A DNA stretch of 64,000 nt from DASXVX01 sp036504075 (GCA_036504075.1 DASXVX010000068.1:1-64000); one strand, 5' to 3'; positions 15,536 through 24,360 are shown, counted from the first letter of the stretch. Numbers and translations: made by a program. Notes: generated by a model not told the origin, from the sequence alone.

Positions 15536-15562
15536 GAACACATGTTTGGGGAACATACGTTC
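15536..15562 (+). promoter_or_regulatory. two LexA/DinR-type operators upstream of imuB
   Basis: GAAC-ATAC-GTTC at 15551-15562 is an exact GAAC-N4-GTTC box, the Gram-positive LexA (DinR/Cheo) operator core. A second, one-mismatch copy, GAAC-ACAT-GTTT, sits at 15536-15547. Both lie just downstream of the -10 and before the imuB ribosome site, a position fit for blocking initiation. Confidence 0.8.
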
Positions 15563-15598
15563 TATACGAACTGGTGTGGTCGTGGGGAGGGAAGTCCA

Positions 15599-16960
15599 GT
15601 GCAGTGGGTTTGCTATATCGAAGTACAGGGGCTTTACGCTGCGGCTGCCCGGAAAGCGGGACTCGCACCGACGGACCGCCCGGTGGTCGTGCTGCGGGAA
15701 GGCCGGGTCTTCGACGGCTGCCGGGAGGCGTTCGCCGGGGGACTCAGCCTCGGCGCTCCCGCCCGCCAGGCGCTCCGGGACGCACCCCGGGCCGTGCAGG
15801 TTCCGTTTGATCAACTAAATGCCGAACCGGTGGCCCGGGCTTTCTGGGACCGGTGTTTGCAGCACACGCCTTACATCGAGCCCCGGGAACTGCACCAGGT
15901 CTTTCTGGCCTTGCCCACGCCGGGGCAGAAGCTGACGCCCGCGCTGCGGGCCGAAGCGGACCGGCTGGCGGCGGAAGCAGCGACGCACGGGTTTGTGGCG
16001 TTCGCCGGGGTGGCGTCGTCGAAGCTGGTGGCCCGGGCGGCAGCGCTCTTCTGCAAGGAGGGCTGGCTGCTCTGGCGGCCCGGCATGCCCGCCCGGGCGA
16101 CCGTTCCGGAAACGGTGCGGTACGTGGAGCCGGGTGCGGAGGCACAATTCCTGGCGTCGCTGCCGATCAGCTATCTGCCGGCGCCGTCCGACATGGCCCG
16201 CCGGCTGAACCGCTTGGGCCTGAAATCCATCGGCGAGGCGGCACGGATTCCCGAAGGGGAATGGCACCGCCAGCTCGGTCCGGCGGGGCGCCAGGTCGCG
16301 CTGTGGAGCCGTGGGTTCGACAACGAACCGGTCAAGCCCTGCTATCCGCCCCGGACGCTGGAGCACAGGGTCGCTTTTACGCCGGACGTCCAGGACCGGG
16401 ATCTGCTCGAACAGTGCCTGAACCGGGCGGCAACAGCGCTCTCACGGAGGCTGGAGGGAGCCGGCGAGGGCTGCCAGCAGGTGGAACTGACGCTGGAGCG
16501 GGGGAGCGGGCCGCCGGTCCAGGTCATACGCACCCTGGCGAAACTTCAGCAGTCGCCCTACCCGATCCGGCAGGCCTTACAGACGCTCCTGGCTGAAGCG
16601 CTGGCGCAGGCCGGCCCGGGGGTGGAGGCCGGGCCGGAGGCGGAGGCCCTGGCAGAGCCGGCAGGCGGCCCGGCCTGGGACGGGGCGGTCTCGGCCCTGA
16701 CCGCGATCCTGGGGCTGATCGGCCCCATGCCCTGGCAGCAAATGGACCTCTGGGACGACGGCGGGCGCTCGGAGCGGGAGGAACGGCTGGAGCGGGCGCT
16801 GGCGCTTCTCCAGGAGCGGTTTCCGTCCCGCATGGTCGGGCTCGGACCCCGGCAGGACCGCTCCTGGCGAGAACAGATGCTCACCTTCAACGATCCCTAC
16901 CGGACCGGTTTTTCCGCCGGACTCTCAGCCGGCTGGGCTCCGGGGGCGCCCGGGCCGTGA
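15599..16960 (+). CDS. imuB: ImuB-like Y-family DNA polymerase homologue, catalytically degenerate
   Basis: A 453-residue relative of DinB/Pol IV. In active Y-family enzymes the first metal motif is DMDAFYA; here it reads IEVQGLYAAA, with Glu8 and Gln10 at the metal positions, and the SIDEAFLD motif is replaced by PYIEPRELHQVFL. Loss of both acidic sites is the mark of ImuB, the inactive polymerase that brings DnaE2 to the beta clamp. A clamp-binding motif, QQMDLW, lies at residues 380-385 in the tail. The GTG at 15599 has GGGGAGGGAA in front; an upstream ATG at 15542 would start inside the operator. It overlaps the DUF6504 gene by four bases and sits under two LexA-type boxes. Confidence 0.85.
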   Translation: MQWVCYIEVQGLYAAAARKAGLAPTDRPVVVLREGRVFDGCREAFAGGLSLGAPARQALRDAPRAVQVPFDQLNAEPVARAFWDRCLQHTPYIEPRELHQVFLALPTPGQKLTPALRAEADRLAAEAATHGFVAFAGVASSKLVARAAALFCKEGWLLWRPGMPARATVPETVRYVEPGAEAQFLASLPISYLPAPSDMARRLNRLGLKSIGEAARIPEGEWHRQLGPAGRQVALWSRGFDNEPVKPCYPPRTLEHRVAFTPDVQDRDLLEQCLNRAATALSRRLEGAGEGCQQVELTLERGSGPPVQVIRTLAKLQQSPYPIRQALQTLLAEALAQAGPGVEAGPEAEALAEPAGGPAWDGAVSALTAILGLIGPMPWQQMDLWDDGGRSEREERLERALALLQERFPSRMVGLGPRQDRSWREQMLTFNDPYRTGFSAGLSAGWAPGAPGP

Positions 16961-17205
16961 CCCGCATCATTAACCGCCCGGTGGACGTGACCATGGGCCC
17001 CGGCGGCGTTCCAGTCTCCTTCCGGTTCGCTCACGGCCGCTATCGGGTCCGCGAAATTCTGGACTGCTGGCTGGAAGCGGGACGCTGGTGGGAGCAGGAG
17101 GGCGAGCAGCAGACTTACCGGGTGGCAACCGGCGACGGCGGCATCTTTGAACTGTCCCGGGATGTCCGTCAGAAGCGTTGGATTCTCTATAAGGCCTATG
17201 ACTGA
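16957..17205 (+). CDS. DUF6504-like small protein of the ImuB/DnaE2 cassette
   Basis: The 82-residue product resembles the DUF6504 family, small proteins I know mainly from actinobacteria beside imuB and dnaE2. It is rich in aromatic and basic residues, with a pattern of short beta strands (VPVSFRFAHGRYRVREIL, WWEQEG, YRV, GIFELSRD, RWILYKAYD). No catalytic motif is evident. The start overlaps the imuB stop (GTGA), so the two should be co-translated. Function is unknown; linkage suggests a role in translesion synthesis. Confidence 0.7.
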   Translation: MTRIINRPVDVTMGPGGVPVSFRFAHGRYRVREILDCWLEAGRWWEQEGEQQTYRVATGDGGIFELSRDVRQKRWILYKAYD

Positions 17206-17261
17206 CCAGGGCCAATCCCATGACCTGCGGCGGCGCGGGGGTTTTTTATCCCCAAAAATAC

Positions 17262-17304
17262 GAACGTGTGTTCACTTAGGAACACGAAATAAGAACACAT
17301 GTTC
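17262..17304 (+). promoter_or_regulatory. two exact LexA/DinR-type operators
   Basis: GAAC-GTGT-GTTC (17262-17273) and GAAC-ACAT-GTTC (17293-17304) are both exact GAAC-N4-GTTC boxes. The second is extended to ATAAGAAC and GTTCTTAT arms. They lie 43 bp before the 52-residue ORF, indicating a second SOS-controlled promoter for the right half of the cassette. I could not place the -35/-10 elements confidently. Confidence 0.8.
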
Positions 17305-17346
17305 TTATTAAGGGATCCAGCTGTCTCACAAAGGAGACAGGCGTGG

Positions 17347-17505
17347 ATGGCAAATTCGATGATTGTAGACACGTCCGACCGCACCGCAGCGGCTCGATTT
17401 CCCGCCAATTCAAGCCGGGCGGCATTTTTTTGGCTGAACGATCTCGTTGGCACCGAAATTGCTCAAAAGTATAGGCTTAATGGACTGATGGCCATAGGCC
17501 CATAA
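17347..17505 (+). CDS. 52-residue ORF directly behind SOS operators
   Basis: Not recognised. An ATG nine bases after AAAGGAGA starts a 52-codon frame ending 12 bp before the sigma54-type activator gene. The peptide has a polar N-terminal half and a mildly hydrophobic, aromatic stretch (AAFFWLNDLVGTEIAQKY), not a clear membrane helix. A competing GTG at 17343 would open a different 43-codon frame with a poorer spacing. It is the first gene after two exact LexA-type boxes, a position where other Gram-positives place small SOS cell-division inhibitors; that comparison is only positional. Confidence 0.45.
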   Translation: MANSMIVDTSDRTAAARFPANSSRAAFFWLNDLVGTEIAQKYRLNGLMAIGP

Positions 17506-17517
17506 GGGGTGACTGCA

Positions 17518-18453
17518 ATGGAGTTCCAGACACAGAATCTGAATATGCGAAACATCTTGGAGCAGGCCGAAAAGCTGGCACAAAGTGAGCACACGGTGCT
17601 CTTGCAGGGCGAGAGCGGGACGGGCAAGGAACGGCTGGCTGTCTACATTCATGAACACTCGCCCCGGATGAAGGGTCCGTTCGTAAAGGTGGACTGCGCC
17701 ACCCTGACAGAGTCGCTCTGGGAATCGGAAGTCTTTGGGTATGTAAAAGGTGCGTTCACCGGCGCCAACCCCGAGGGCAAGCAGTCCACATTCGACCTGG
17801 CGGCGGGCGGTACGATTTTCTTGGATGAGATCGGGGAAGTGCCGCTCCCGGTGCAGGCCAAACTGCTGCGGGTGCTGCAGGACAAGACGTTCCATCCGGT
17901 GGGCGGCGTCCAGCCCCGCCGGGCTGATGTGCGCGTGGTCGCTGCGACCAACAAGAACCTGGCGGAACTGAAAGAGAAGGGGCAGTTCCGGGAAGACCTG
18001 TTCTACCGGCTGAACGTGCTCTGCCTGACCATGCCGCCGCTGCGGGAGCGCAAGGATGACATCGAAGACCTGACCCGGGAGATCCTGGCCGCCGAAGTGC
18101 CGGCCGGTCCGGCGCCGGCGCTGACCATGAAGGCGATTTCGGCGCTGCTGCTCTACGCCTGGCCCGGCAACATCCGCGAACTGCAGAACGCACTCCGGCG
18201 AGCCGTGCTGCTGGCGGAGGCCGGGAACCCCATCGACATCGCGCATCTGCCGCCGGAAGTGGCGGGGAGCCTTCTGCCCAGGCCTGTGGGTCAGGCCTAC
18301 CGCCAGTACATAAAGTCGGCGGAATTCCTGATCATTCGCTGGGCGCTCAACGCCTGCGGCGGAGACAAGACGAAGGCCGCCAAGTTCCTGGGACTCTCCC
18401 GGGCGGCGCTTTATAAGAAGCTGAACGAGTTTCCGGAGCTGAAAGTTATGTAG
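17518..18453 (+). CDS. sigma54-type AAA+ transcription activator without receiver domain
   Basis: A bacterial enhancer-binding protein of 311 residues, formed almost only of the AAA+ and DNA-binding parts. Walker A is GESGTGKE (31-38), the sigma54-contact loop GAFTGA is intact (78-83), Walker B is IFLDEIGEVP (about 100-109), the sensor/finger region follows (FREDLFYRLNVL) and WPGNIREL lies near 213. A Fis-type helix-turn-helix closes the protein (KTKAAKFLGLSRAALYKKL). The N-terminal extension is about 20 residues, so there is no input domain; control must be by expression, apparently through the LexA boxes. ATG 17518 has AAGGGG upstream. dnaE2 starts 13 bp after the stop. No rpoN is in the window. 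Confidence 0.85.
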   Translation: MEFQTQNLNMRNILEQAEKLAQSEHTVLLQGESGTGKERLAVYIHEHSPRMKGPFVKVDCATLTESLWESEVFGYVKGAFTGANPEGKQSTFDLAAGGTIFLDEIGEVPLPVQAKLLRVLQDKTFHPVGGVQPRRADVRVVAATNKNLAELKEKGQFREDLFYRLNVLCLTMPPLRERKDDIEDLTREILAAEVPAGPAPALTMKAISALLLYAWPGNIRELQNALRRAVLLAEAGNPIDIAHLPPEVAGSLLPRPVGQAYRQYIKSAEFLIIRWALNACGGDKTKAAKFLGLSRAALYKKLNEFPELKVM

Positions 18454-18466
18454 GCGGTGACTTGGC

Positions 18467-21400
18467 ATGGGCTTCGTGCACCTGCACGTTCATTCGCCGT
18501 TCTCCTTCCTCGACGGGGCATCCCGGCTCGACGCGCTCATCGAGGAGGCCGTGCTGCAGGGGATGCCGGCGCTGGCCCTGACGGACCACGACAATGTCAG
18601 CGGCGCGGTCCGCCTGCAGCAGAAGTGTACCGAGGCAGGCATTTTGCCGATTCAGGGGGCGGAGGTGACGCTCTCAGGCGGGCGCCACCTGACACTGCTT
18701 TCCACCGGGCCGCAAGCGTATGGGAACCTCTGCCGGATTATCACGGCGGCGCACCTCGGGTTCGACCCCGGCGCCGGCGAATCCGGCGGGGCTGGCGGGT
18801 TCGGCGGGGCCGGCGGGCTTTACAGCCTGGCGCCGGGGCACGAGCGGTTGCAGCCCGCCGCCCCGCTCTCTGCGCTCAGTCACGACACGGACGGGCTAAT
18901 CGCCCTCTCTGGCTGCCGCAAGGGCGAGATTCCCGCCCTGATTCTGCAGGGGCGGCTCCGGGAGGCCGAAGCGGCGGCCCGGCGGTATGCCGGCTGGTTT
19001 CCCGGCCGATTTTACCTGGAGGTCATGGACTCTTACCTGCCCGGCGACCGGGCTCTGCAGACGGCACTCCGGGACTTGGGGGAGCATCTGGCGCTGCCGC
19101 TGGTGGCCACCGTCAACGTGCACTACCGCACGCCGGAAGAGTTCTTCGTCCACGATCTCCTGACGTGCGTCCGGACGCTGACCCGGCTGGACCAGCCGCA
19201 TGCCGAGCGGCGGCTGAACGCACAGAACTACTTCAAGCCGGCCGCCGAAATGGCCCGCCGGTTTTCGCATCTGCCAGGGGCGGTGGCCAACACGCTGGCC
19301 ATTGCCCAGCAGTGCCGGCCCAGCCTGGACCTCACGGCCAGCCTCTTTCCCGAGTTCACGCCGCCCGATGGCATGAGCGCAGCAGCCTATCTGCGGGAGC
19401 TGACTTACGCCGGCGCCCAGCGGCGCTACGGGCGAATCACCCAGAAAGTCCGGGACCGGCTGGAGCACGAACTGGAGATCATCTGCAAGCTGGGGTTCGA
19501 GGATTACTTTCTCCTCGTCTGGGACGTGGCCCGGTTCGCCCGGGGGCAGTCCATCCGGCTGGCGGGGCGGGGGTCGGCGGCCGATTCGGCGGTGGCTTAC
19601 TGCCTGTTCATCACCGACGTGGACGCCGCCGGTCGGGGCCTGCTCTTCGAGCGGTTCATGTCGCTGGAGCGGGCGGAAAAGCCGGACATCGACATCGACT
19701 TCGACGCCCGGCGACGGGACGAGGTGGCCGAGTATGTCTACCGGAAGTATGGGCGGGACAAAGTCGCCTCGGTCGCTACCTACAATACGTACCATGCCCG
19801 CTCCGCCATTCGGGATCTGGGCAAGGCCATGGGGTTCGGCGAGAACGACATCGACTACCTGGCCAAGCGCATGCCCTGGTACTCCGACGCCGATGCGATC
19901 ATCGACATCATGGGCCGGCTGCCGGAACTCCGAAATTCCAACATTCCCTGGCACAAGTTCGAGCAACTGCTCCAGGCTTGCGGCAAGGTGGCCCGGCTGC
20001 CCCGGTTCATCGGGACGCACCTGTGCGGGCTGGTAATCTCCCGACGGCCGCTGCTGGAGATTACGCCGCTGCAAATCGCCGCCAAGGGCCATGCGGTCTG
20101 CCAGTTCGACAAGGAGTACGTGGAGGACCTGGGGCTGGTGAAGCTGGACTTGCTCTCGCTGCGAACGTTCTCCGCCGTGGACGACGCCGCCCGGATGCTC
20201 GCGGGGTCGGGCTTCGACTACGAGCGGATTGAGCCGGACGACCCGGAGACGTACCGGATGTTGGGCACCGGCGAGACCATCGGGGTCTTTCAGCTGGAGA
20301 GTCCGGCCCAGCGGGCCCTGCAGGCCAGGCTGGGGGCCGACCGGTTCGAGGACGTCGTCGCATCGGTCGCCATTATCCGGCCCGGGCCGATCAAGGGGAA
20401 CATGGTGGAGCCGTTCCTGGCCCGCCGGCATGGGCAGGAGGAGATCACGTATCTGCACCCCAAGCTGCAGCCGATTCTGGAGAAAACATACGGCGTCGTG
20501 CTTTTCCAGGAGCAGGTGATCGAAATCGCCACCGCCGTGGCGGGCTTCACGCCCGGCGAGGCGGACCAGTTGCGCCGGGTCATGACCAAAGCCCGGAACA
20601 AGGAAGACATGCTGGCGATTGGCAGGAAGTTCATCGAAAAAGCGATCGCCAACGGCATCGACCCAGCGGTGGCCGACACGATTTTTTCCTATATACAGGG
20701 ATACGCCAGTTACGGCTTCTGCGAGGCCCACGCCGCGGCTTTTGCCAACACGGCCTACAAGACGGCCTACCTCGTACGCCACCACCCGGCGGAGTACTTC
20801 GCATCGCTGCTGTCGGCCCAGCCCATGGGCTACTACCCGGTGAACACCCTGGCAGGCGACGCCCGGCGCCGGGGCGTGGGGCTGCTGCCGCTGGATATCA
20901 ATGCGAGCGACACGGCCTTTTCCGTGGAGGAGTGGACGAAAGAGGCCTGGGCAGCTTTCTGGCGGGTAGAAGCGCAGGGGGAGGCGCGGGCGTATCTGCC
21001 GCCGTATCCGAAACTGGGCAAGGCGATGCGGATCGGGTTCAAGCAGGTGAAAGGGGTGGGAGTGCCGCTGCAACAGGCGATCGTGGCCGCTCGGGGGGCA
21101 GGCTACGACTCGCTGCCGGACTTCTGCCACAAGACCGGCGGGCAGATGGACCGGGGCGGGCTGGAGGCGTTGGTGCTGGCAGGGGCGTTCGACGCCCTGC
21201 ACCCGAACCGGCGGGAGTTGCTCTGGCAGGTGCCCCACGCCCTGGAAGCCGCCCGGGCGGCTGTTGAGGGCGGGCAGGGATCGTTGGCGCTTCCCGATGG
21301 CGGCCTCCGGGACATCGCGGACTTCAGCCCGGCGGAGAAGTACCTGAAGGAGTACGAACTGCTGGGGCTCATGGTCCGGGGCCACTACATGGCCTTCGTC

Positions 21401-21718
21401 CGGGATGGGCTGTCTCGCCAGCAGTACCTGACGGCCGCGCAGGTCAAGGAGGCGGAGGCCGGGGCGCTGGTGAAAGTGGCGGGCGTGCCGGTCTGTCCGC
21501 ACCGGCCGCCGACCCGGAGCGGCAAGACCGTCGTCTTTCTCGCCCTGGAGGACGAGACGGGGCTGGTGGACCTGACGATTTTCGAAGACGTTTACCAGCG
21601 TTACGGCCACTTGATTTTCACCGACCCGCGCCCGCCGCTGGCGGCCCTGGGCCGGGTGCAGCGGCGAGGCGGCCACGTAAGCCTCACCGTCAGCCGGCTC
21701 AAGGCGCTGGAGGCATAA
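18467..21718 (+). CDS. dnaE2: error-prone DNA polymerase III alpha-type subunit DnaE2
   Basis: A C-family polymerase of 1083 residues, the length of DnaE2 rather than of longer replicative alpha subunits. The N-terminal PHP domain begins FVHLHVHSPFS and has LALTDHDNVSG. The polymerase active site PDIDIDF lies near residues 406-412, followed by finger and helix-hairpin-helix regions (EAHAAAFANTAYKTAYL) and a C-terminal OB fold (VFLALEDETGLVDLTIF). DnaE2 enzymes copy past lesions and cause damage-induced mutation, recruited by ImuB. The gene lies in the SOS cassette, downstream of LexA-type boxes. ATG 18467 has GGCGGTGA in front. A bidirectional terminator follows. Confidence 0.9.
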   Translation: MGFVHLHVHSPFSFLDGASRLDALIEEAVLQGMPALALTDHDNVSGAVRLQQKCTEAGILPIQGAEVTLSGGRHLTLLSTGPQAYGNLCRIITAAHLGFDPGAGESGGAGGFGGAGGLYSLAPGHERLQPAAPLSALSHDTDGLIALSGCRKGEIPALILQGRLREAEAAARRYAGWFPGRFYLEVMDSYLPGDRALQTALRDLGEHLALPLVATVNVHYRTPEEFFVHDLLTCVRTLTRLDQPHAERRLNAQNYFKPAAEMARRFSHLPGAVANTLAIAQQCRPSLDLTASLFPEFTPPDGMSAAAYLRELTYAGAQRRYGRITQKVRDRLEHELEIICKLGFEDYFLLVWDVARFARGQSIRLAGRGSAADSAVAYCLFITDVDAAGRGLLFERFMSLERAEKPDIDIDFDARRRDEVAEYVYRKYGRDKVASVATYNTYHARSAIRDLGKAMGFGENDIDYLAKRMPWYSDADAIIDIMGRLPELRNSNIPWHKFEQLLQACGKVARLPRFIGTHLCGLVISRRPLLEITPLQIAAKGHAVCQFDKEYVEDLGLVKLDLLSLRTFSAVDDAARMLAGSGFDYERIEPDDPETYRMLGTGETIGVFQLESPAQRALQARLGADRFEDVVASVAIIRPGPIKGNMVEPFLARRHGQEEITYLHPKLQPILEKTYGVVLFQEQVIEIATAVAGFTPGEADQLRRVMTKARNKEDMLAIGRKFIEKAIANGIDPAVADTIFSYIQGYASYGFCEAHAAAFANTAYKTAYLVRHHPAEYFASLLSAQPMGYYPVNTLAGDARRRGVGLLPLDINASDTAFSVEEWTKEAWAAFWRVEAQGEARAYLPPYPKLGKAMRIGFKQVKGVGVPLQQAIVAARGAGYDSLPDFCHKTGGQMDRGGLEALVLAGAFDALHPNRRELLWQVPHALEAARAAVEGGQGSLALPDGGLRDIADFSPAEKYLKEYELLGLMVRGHYMAFVRDGLSRQQYLTAAQVKEAEAGALVKVAGVPVCPHRPPTRSGKTVVFLALEDETGLVDLTIFEDVYQRYGHLIFTDPRPPLAALGRVQRRGGHVSLTVSRLKALEA

Positions 21719-21790
21719 CGGGCGCAACCGACAGGGGACTCCTGCCGGCCCCCCTGCCGGGATTCGCATCCGCTAAAGGTCCGCGCGTGA

Positions 21791-21824
21791 AAAAGGCTGC
21801 CCGCAGCGCATGTGGGCAGCCTTT
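21791..21824. terminator. bidirectional terminator between dnaE2 and the isomerase-like gene
   Basis: A 14-bp stem with one G-T pair (21792-21805 with 21811-21824), bordered by an A-run, lies between the two convergent genes. Confidence 0.8.
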
Positions 21825-21836
21825 CCGTTGCCGGTG

Positions 21837-22652
21837 CTACTTCCGGGCTGCCCGCAGGGCCGCCTGCATATACCGTTGTGCCGTCTCGAAGGCGGCGCGG
21901 GCGCCTTCCAGGCGCGGCGTCAGCTGGGGGTCCAGGGTTGCGGTACCGTTAAAGCCCGCCGCCGCCAGCGACGTGATAATGTCCGGGATGGCACAGACAC
22001 CGTCGCCGGGCAACACGCCATCGAAGCCCGTGCCCACGCGACCGATGTCCCGGATGCGCACGGAGAGGATCTTGGACCGCACATGGCCGAAGCCGGTCGG
22101 GAACGGCGGCTCGCCGGCCATCAGGCTGATGGCTGGGTCCCAGGTAATCTGCAGGGCGTGGTGTCCCACGATCCGTACGATCGCGGCCAGGTCAGACCCC
22201 GTTTCCGCCCAGGTGCCCAGTTCGTTCTCTAACCCCAGAATCAGGCCCAGGTTGCCCGCCAGTTCAGCCGCCTCAGCCAGAACCTCCAGGGCGGCATCCG
22301 GCATGGAGCCCCGCGCTCCCTGGGGCTTCGCCGGCGCCCCGATGTGAACCACGGGCGACTTCAGCAGCACCGCCAGGTGCAGGCTCGCCGGCAGGAGAAT
22401 CCGCCGGTGGTAACGCATGGCCGCCGCGTCCACCGGAATCTTGAACGCCTGCGGAGCGATGCCGGTCACCCGCACGTCCCAGTGCTCCAGAGTGGCGCAG
22501 AGAAGGTCCAGAAAGGCCGAAGACAGATTGCTGCCAATAGTTCCTTCTCCGACAGCCCGCAACTCCACCTCACGGCCCCCCCAGGACGTGATCTGTTCGC
22601 AGGCGGTGTCCACATCGCGACTGATTTGATCAGTGAGAATGGACAGCTTCAT
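21837..22652 (-). CDS. sugar phosphate isomerase/epimerase-like TIM barrel protein
   Basis: A xylose-isomerase-like/AP-endonuclease-2 fold protein of 271 residues. It shows the pattern of alternating strands with family residues in VVHIGAPAK, LGLENELGTW (Glu metal ligand), ITWDPAISL (Asp ligand) and VRIRDIG. The usual late Glu on the last strand is not obvious (ATLDPQL is found instead), so the metal site may be changed. Substrate is unknown. The frame is open to 22739, but AAGGGGGT precedes ATG 22652 and MKLSILTDQISRD is a typical family start. No partner gene adjoins it. Confidence 0.75.
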   Translation of the reverse strand: MKLSILTDQISRDVDTACEQITSWGGREVELRAVGEGTIGSNLSSAFLDLLCATLEHWDVRVTGIAPQAFKIPVDAAAMRYHRRILLPASLHLAVLLKSPVVHIGAPAKPQGARGSMPDAALEVLAEAAELAGNLGLILGLENELGTWAETGSDLAAIVRIVGHHALQITWDPAISLMAGEPPFPTGFGHVRSKILSVRIRDIGRVGTGFDGVLPGDGVCAIPDIITSLAAAGFNGTATLDPQLTPRLEGARAAFETAQRYMQAALRAARK

Positions 22653-22875
22653 AGAACGACCCCCTTCACCAAGCACACAAGTTGAGTCCTTTTTGTATTC
22701 ATGCTTCGTATGTGGAAATTCCTGCTTTTTCGCTGTCAATCGTTGTCTTGACCTGTTTGGGCTGACACAAAATGTCGGTTGGAAGCAGGAACATTTCGGG
22801 GGCCGTGTGGTACTTAGTTAGGAATGGAATCGTACCAGGGATGGACTGCAATAATGGCCTAAAGCGAAGGGGGAG

Positions 22876-24327
22876 GTGAACCTCATTTCGGGCCGGAAGC
22901 AGTTTTGGATTCTGGCTTTGGCCGGCCTTGTCATCATCTCCCTCGCCGGCGGGCTTGCGTATCGCCCGTTCAAACCCGCAACCGAAGTGAGCGACGTTTC
23001 GGAGGCGGGGCCGCCCCCGCCACCGTTGCCGGGCAAGCGGGTCACGTTCCTGGTCATGGGCGTGGACCAGCGCCCGGACGACACCGGACGGTCGGATTCG
23101 ATGATGGTGGTCGCCTACGACCAGGCGGAGCAGCAGCTATCGGTGCTCTCGCTGCCCCGTGACACGTGGGCGCAGATTCCCGGGCACGATTTCGACAAAA
23201 TCAACCACGCCTATGCCTTCGGCGGTGCCAAGCTGGCCGTCAGCGCCGTGAAAGGGCTCCTGGGCATCCCGATCGACCACTATGTGACCGTCTCCTTCCA
23301 GGGATTCGCCCAGTTGGTTGACGCCCTGGGCGGCGTCGAGGTCGACGCCGAAAAGCGGATGGAGTACAAGGATCCCTTTGACACCGGCATGGGGCCGGAC
23401 GGCCTCGTGATCGACATCCATCCGGGGCTGCAGCACATGGACGGTGTCACCGCCCTGAAGTACGCCCGTTACCGGATGGACGGGGAAGGCGACTTCGGCC
23501 GGATGCGCCGGCAACAGCAGGTGGCCAAGGCCATGATGAAGTCTGCCGCTCAGCCCGGCGTCGTCACGAAAATTCCCCAGTTGCTGACCGCCCTGGGCGA
23601 CGCCATCGACTCCGACCTGTCGCTGGGCGAAATGATCAAGCTGGCCACCGGGGCCAAAGGCGCCTTGAACCGGCCGCTGAAGACCGGCTCCCTGGATGGC
23701 GTTCCCAAGACCATGGGCGGCATCTACTACCTGGTTTCCGATCTGGTGAAAGAGCGGCAGACGGCCTACGAGGTACTGGTGGGTACGGCGCCGGCGGAAG
23801 CGTTCCAGAAGCGGGCCAGAGACGACCAGGCGATTTACGCGGCGGCCCTGGCCGAGGCGGCCGCAGCCAACGAGCCTGCCCTGACGGAAGCGACTCCCGC
23901 CGGCGGCAGCGAGACAGAGACGCCGGCCCAGTCAGGTACTGAGCCGGAGACCCAGCCGGGGACACCGCCCGGCAAGCCGGCGGCGGGCGGTCCGGGCGGC
24001 GGGACGGCCAAGCCACCGCAGCCGACGCCGAAACCGCCGGCCAAGCCGGTGCCGGTCACCATTGCGGTTATTGACGGCTCGGGGAAAAACCTTGGGCCAG
24101 ACTATGTAAAGCTACTCAAAGCCGCCGGCTTCCGGGTAGCCCGCATCGGCCGCCTGAACAAACCGGTCTCCCAGACCGTGGCCGTCGACCATGCCGGGCA
24201 GCCCGGCACCGCCGACCGGATCCACGCGGTGCTGCCCAAAGCCCTGCTGATCTCCGCCCCGAACGCTCGGGCGGACGAAGCGATCGAGATCGTTCTGGGC
24301 ACCGACCTGTCGCCGAGTAAACCATAG
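22876..24327 (+). CDS. LCP family protein with C-terminal LytR_C domain
   Basis: A second LytR-CpsA-Psr wall-polymer ligase, 483 residues. One membrane helix (about 10-28) leads to the LCP catalytic domain: VTFLVMGVDQRP, GRSDSMMVV, SLPRDTW and INHAYAFGG. A long Ala/Pro/Glu-rich linker (about 320-390) connects to a LytR_C domain starting VTIAVIDGSGK. The GTG at 22876 follows GAAGGGGG closely; an alternative start is not obvious. The paralogue at 10418 lacks the linker and C-terminal domain. A terminator follows directly, so it is a single-gene unit. Confidence 0.9.
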   Translation: MNLISGRKQFWILALAGLVIISLAGGLAYRPFKPATEVSDVSEAGPPPPPLPGKRVTFLVMGVDQRPDDTGRSDSMMVVAYDQAEQQLSVLSLPRDTWAQIPGHDFDKINHAYAFGGAKLAVSAVKGLLGIPIDHYVTVSFQGFAQLVDALGGVEVDAEKRMEYKDPFDTGMGPDGLVIDIHPGLQHMDGVTALKYARYRMDGEGDFGRMRRQQQVAKAMMKSAAQPGVVTKIPQLLTALGDAIDSDLSLGEMIKLATGAKGALNRPLKTGSLDGVPKTMGGIYYLVSDLVKERQTAYEVLVGTAPAEAFQKRARDDQAIYAAALAEAAAANEPALTEATPAGGSETETPAQSGTEPETQPGTPPGKPAAGGPGGGTAKPPQPTPKPPAKPVPVTIAVIDGSGKNLGPDYVKLLKAAGFRVARIGRLNKPVSQTVAVDHAGQPGTADRIHAVLPKALLISAPNARADEAIEIVLGTDLSPSKP

Positions 24328-24335
24328 CGTGAGAG

Positions 24336-24360
24336 ACGGAGGGGGGTGCCCCTCCGTTTT
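24336..24360 (+). terminator. intrinsic terminator after the second LCP gene
   Basis: A 9-bp stem (24336-24344 with 24349-24357), GGTG loop and trailing TTTT. Confidence 0.85.

Larger units (their letters stand above)
15243..15598. other. intergenic region upstream of imuB
   Basis: About 356 bp separate the divergent glycosyltransferase and imuB genes. The right half holds the imuB promoter and two LexA-type operators, listed separately. The left half (15300-15480) is notably AT-rich, with several TATATGG-like stretches, and may carry the glycosyltransferase promoter; I see no gene in it. Confidence 0.6.

Noticed and set aside
18896..21769. 957-codon open frame on the minus strand
   Set aside because: Antisense shadow of dnaE2; no recognisable domain, and dnaE2 has complete PHP and polymerase motifs.
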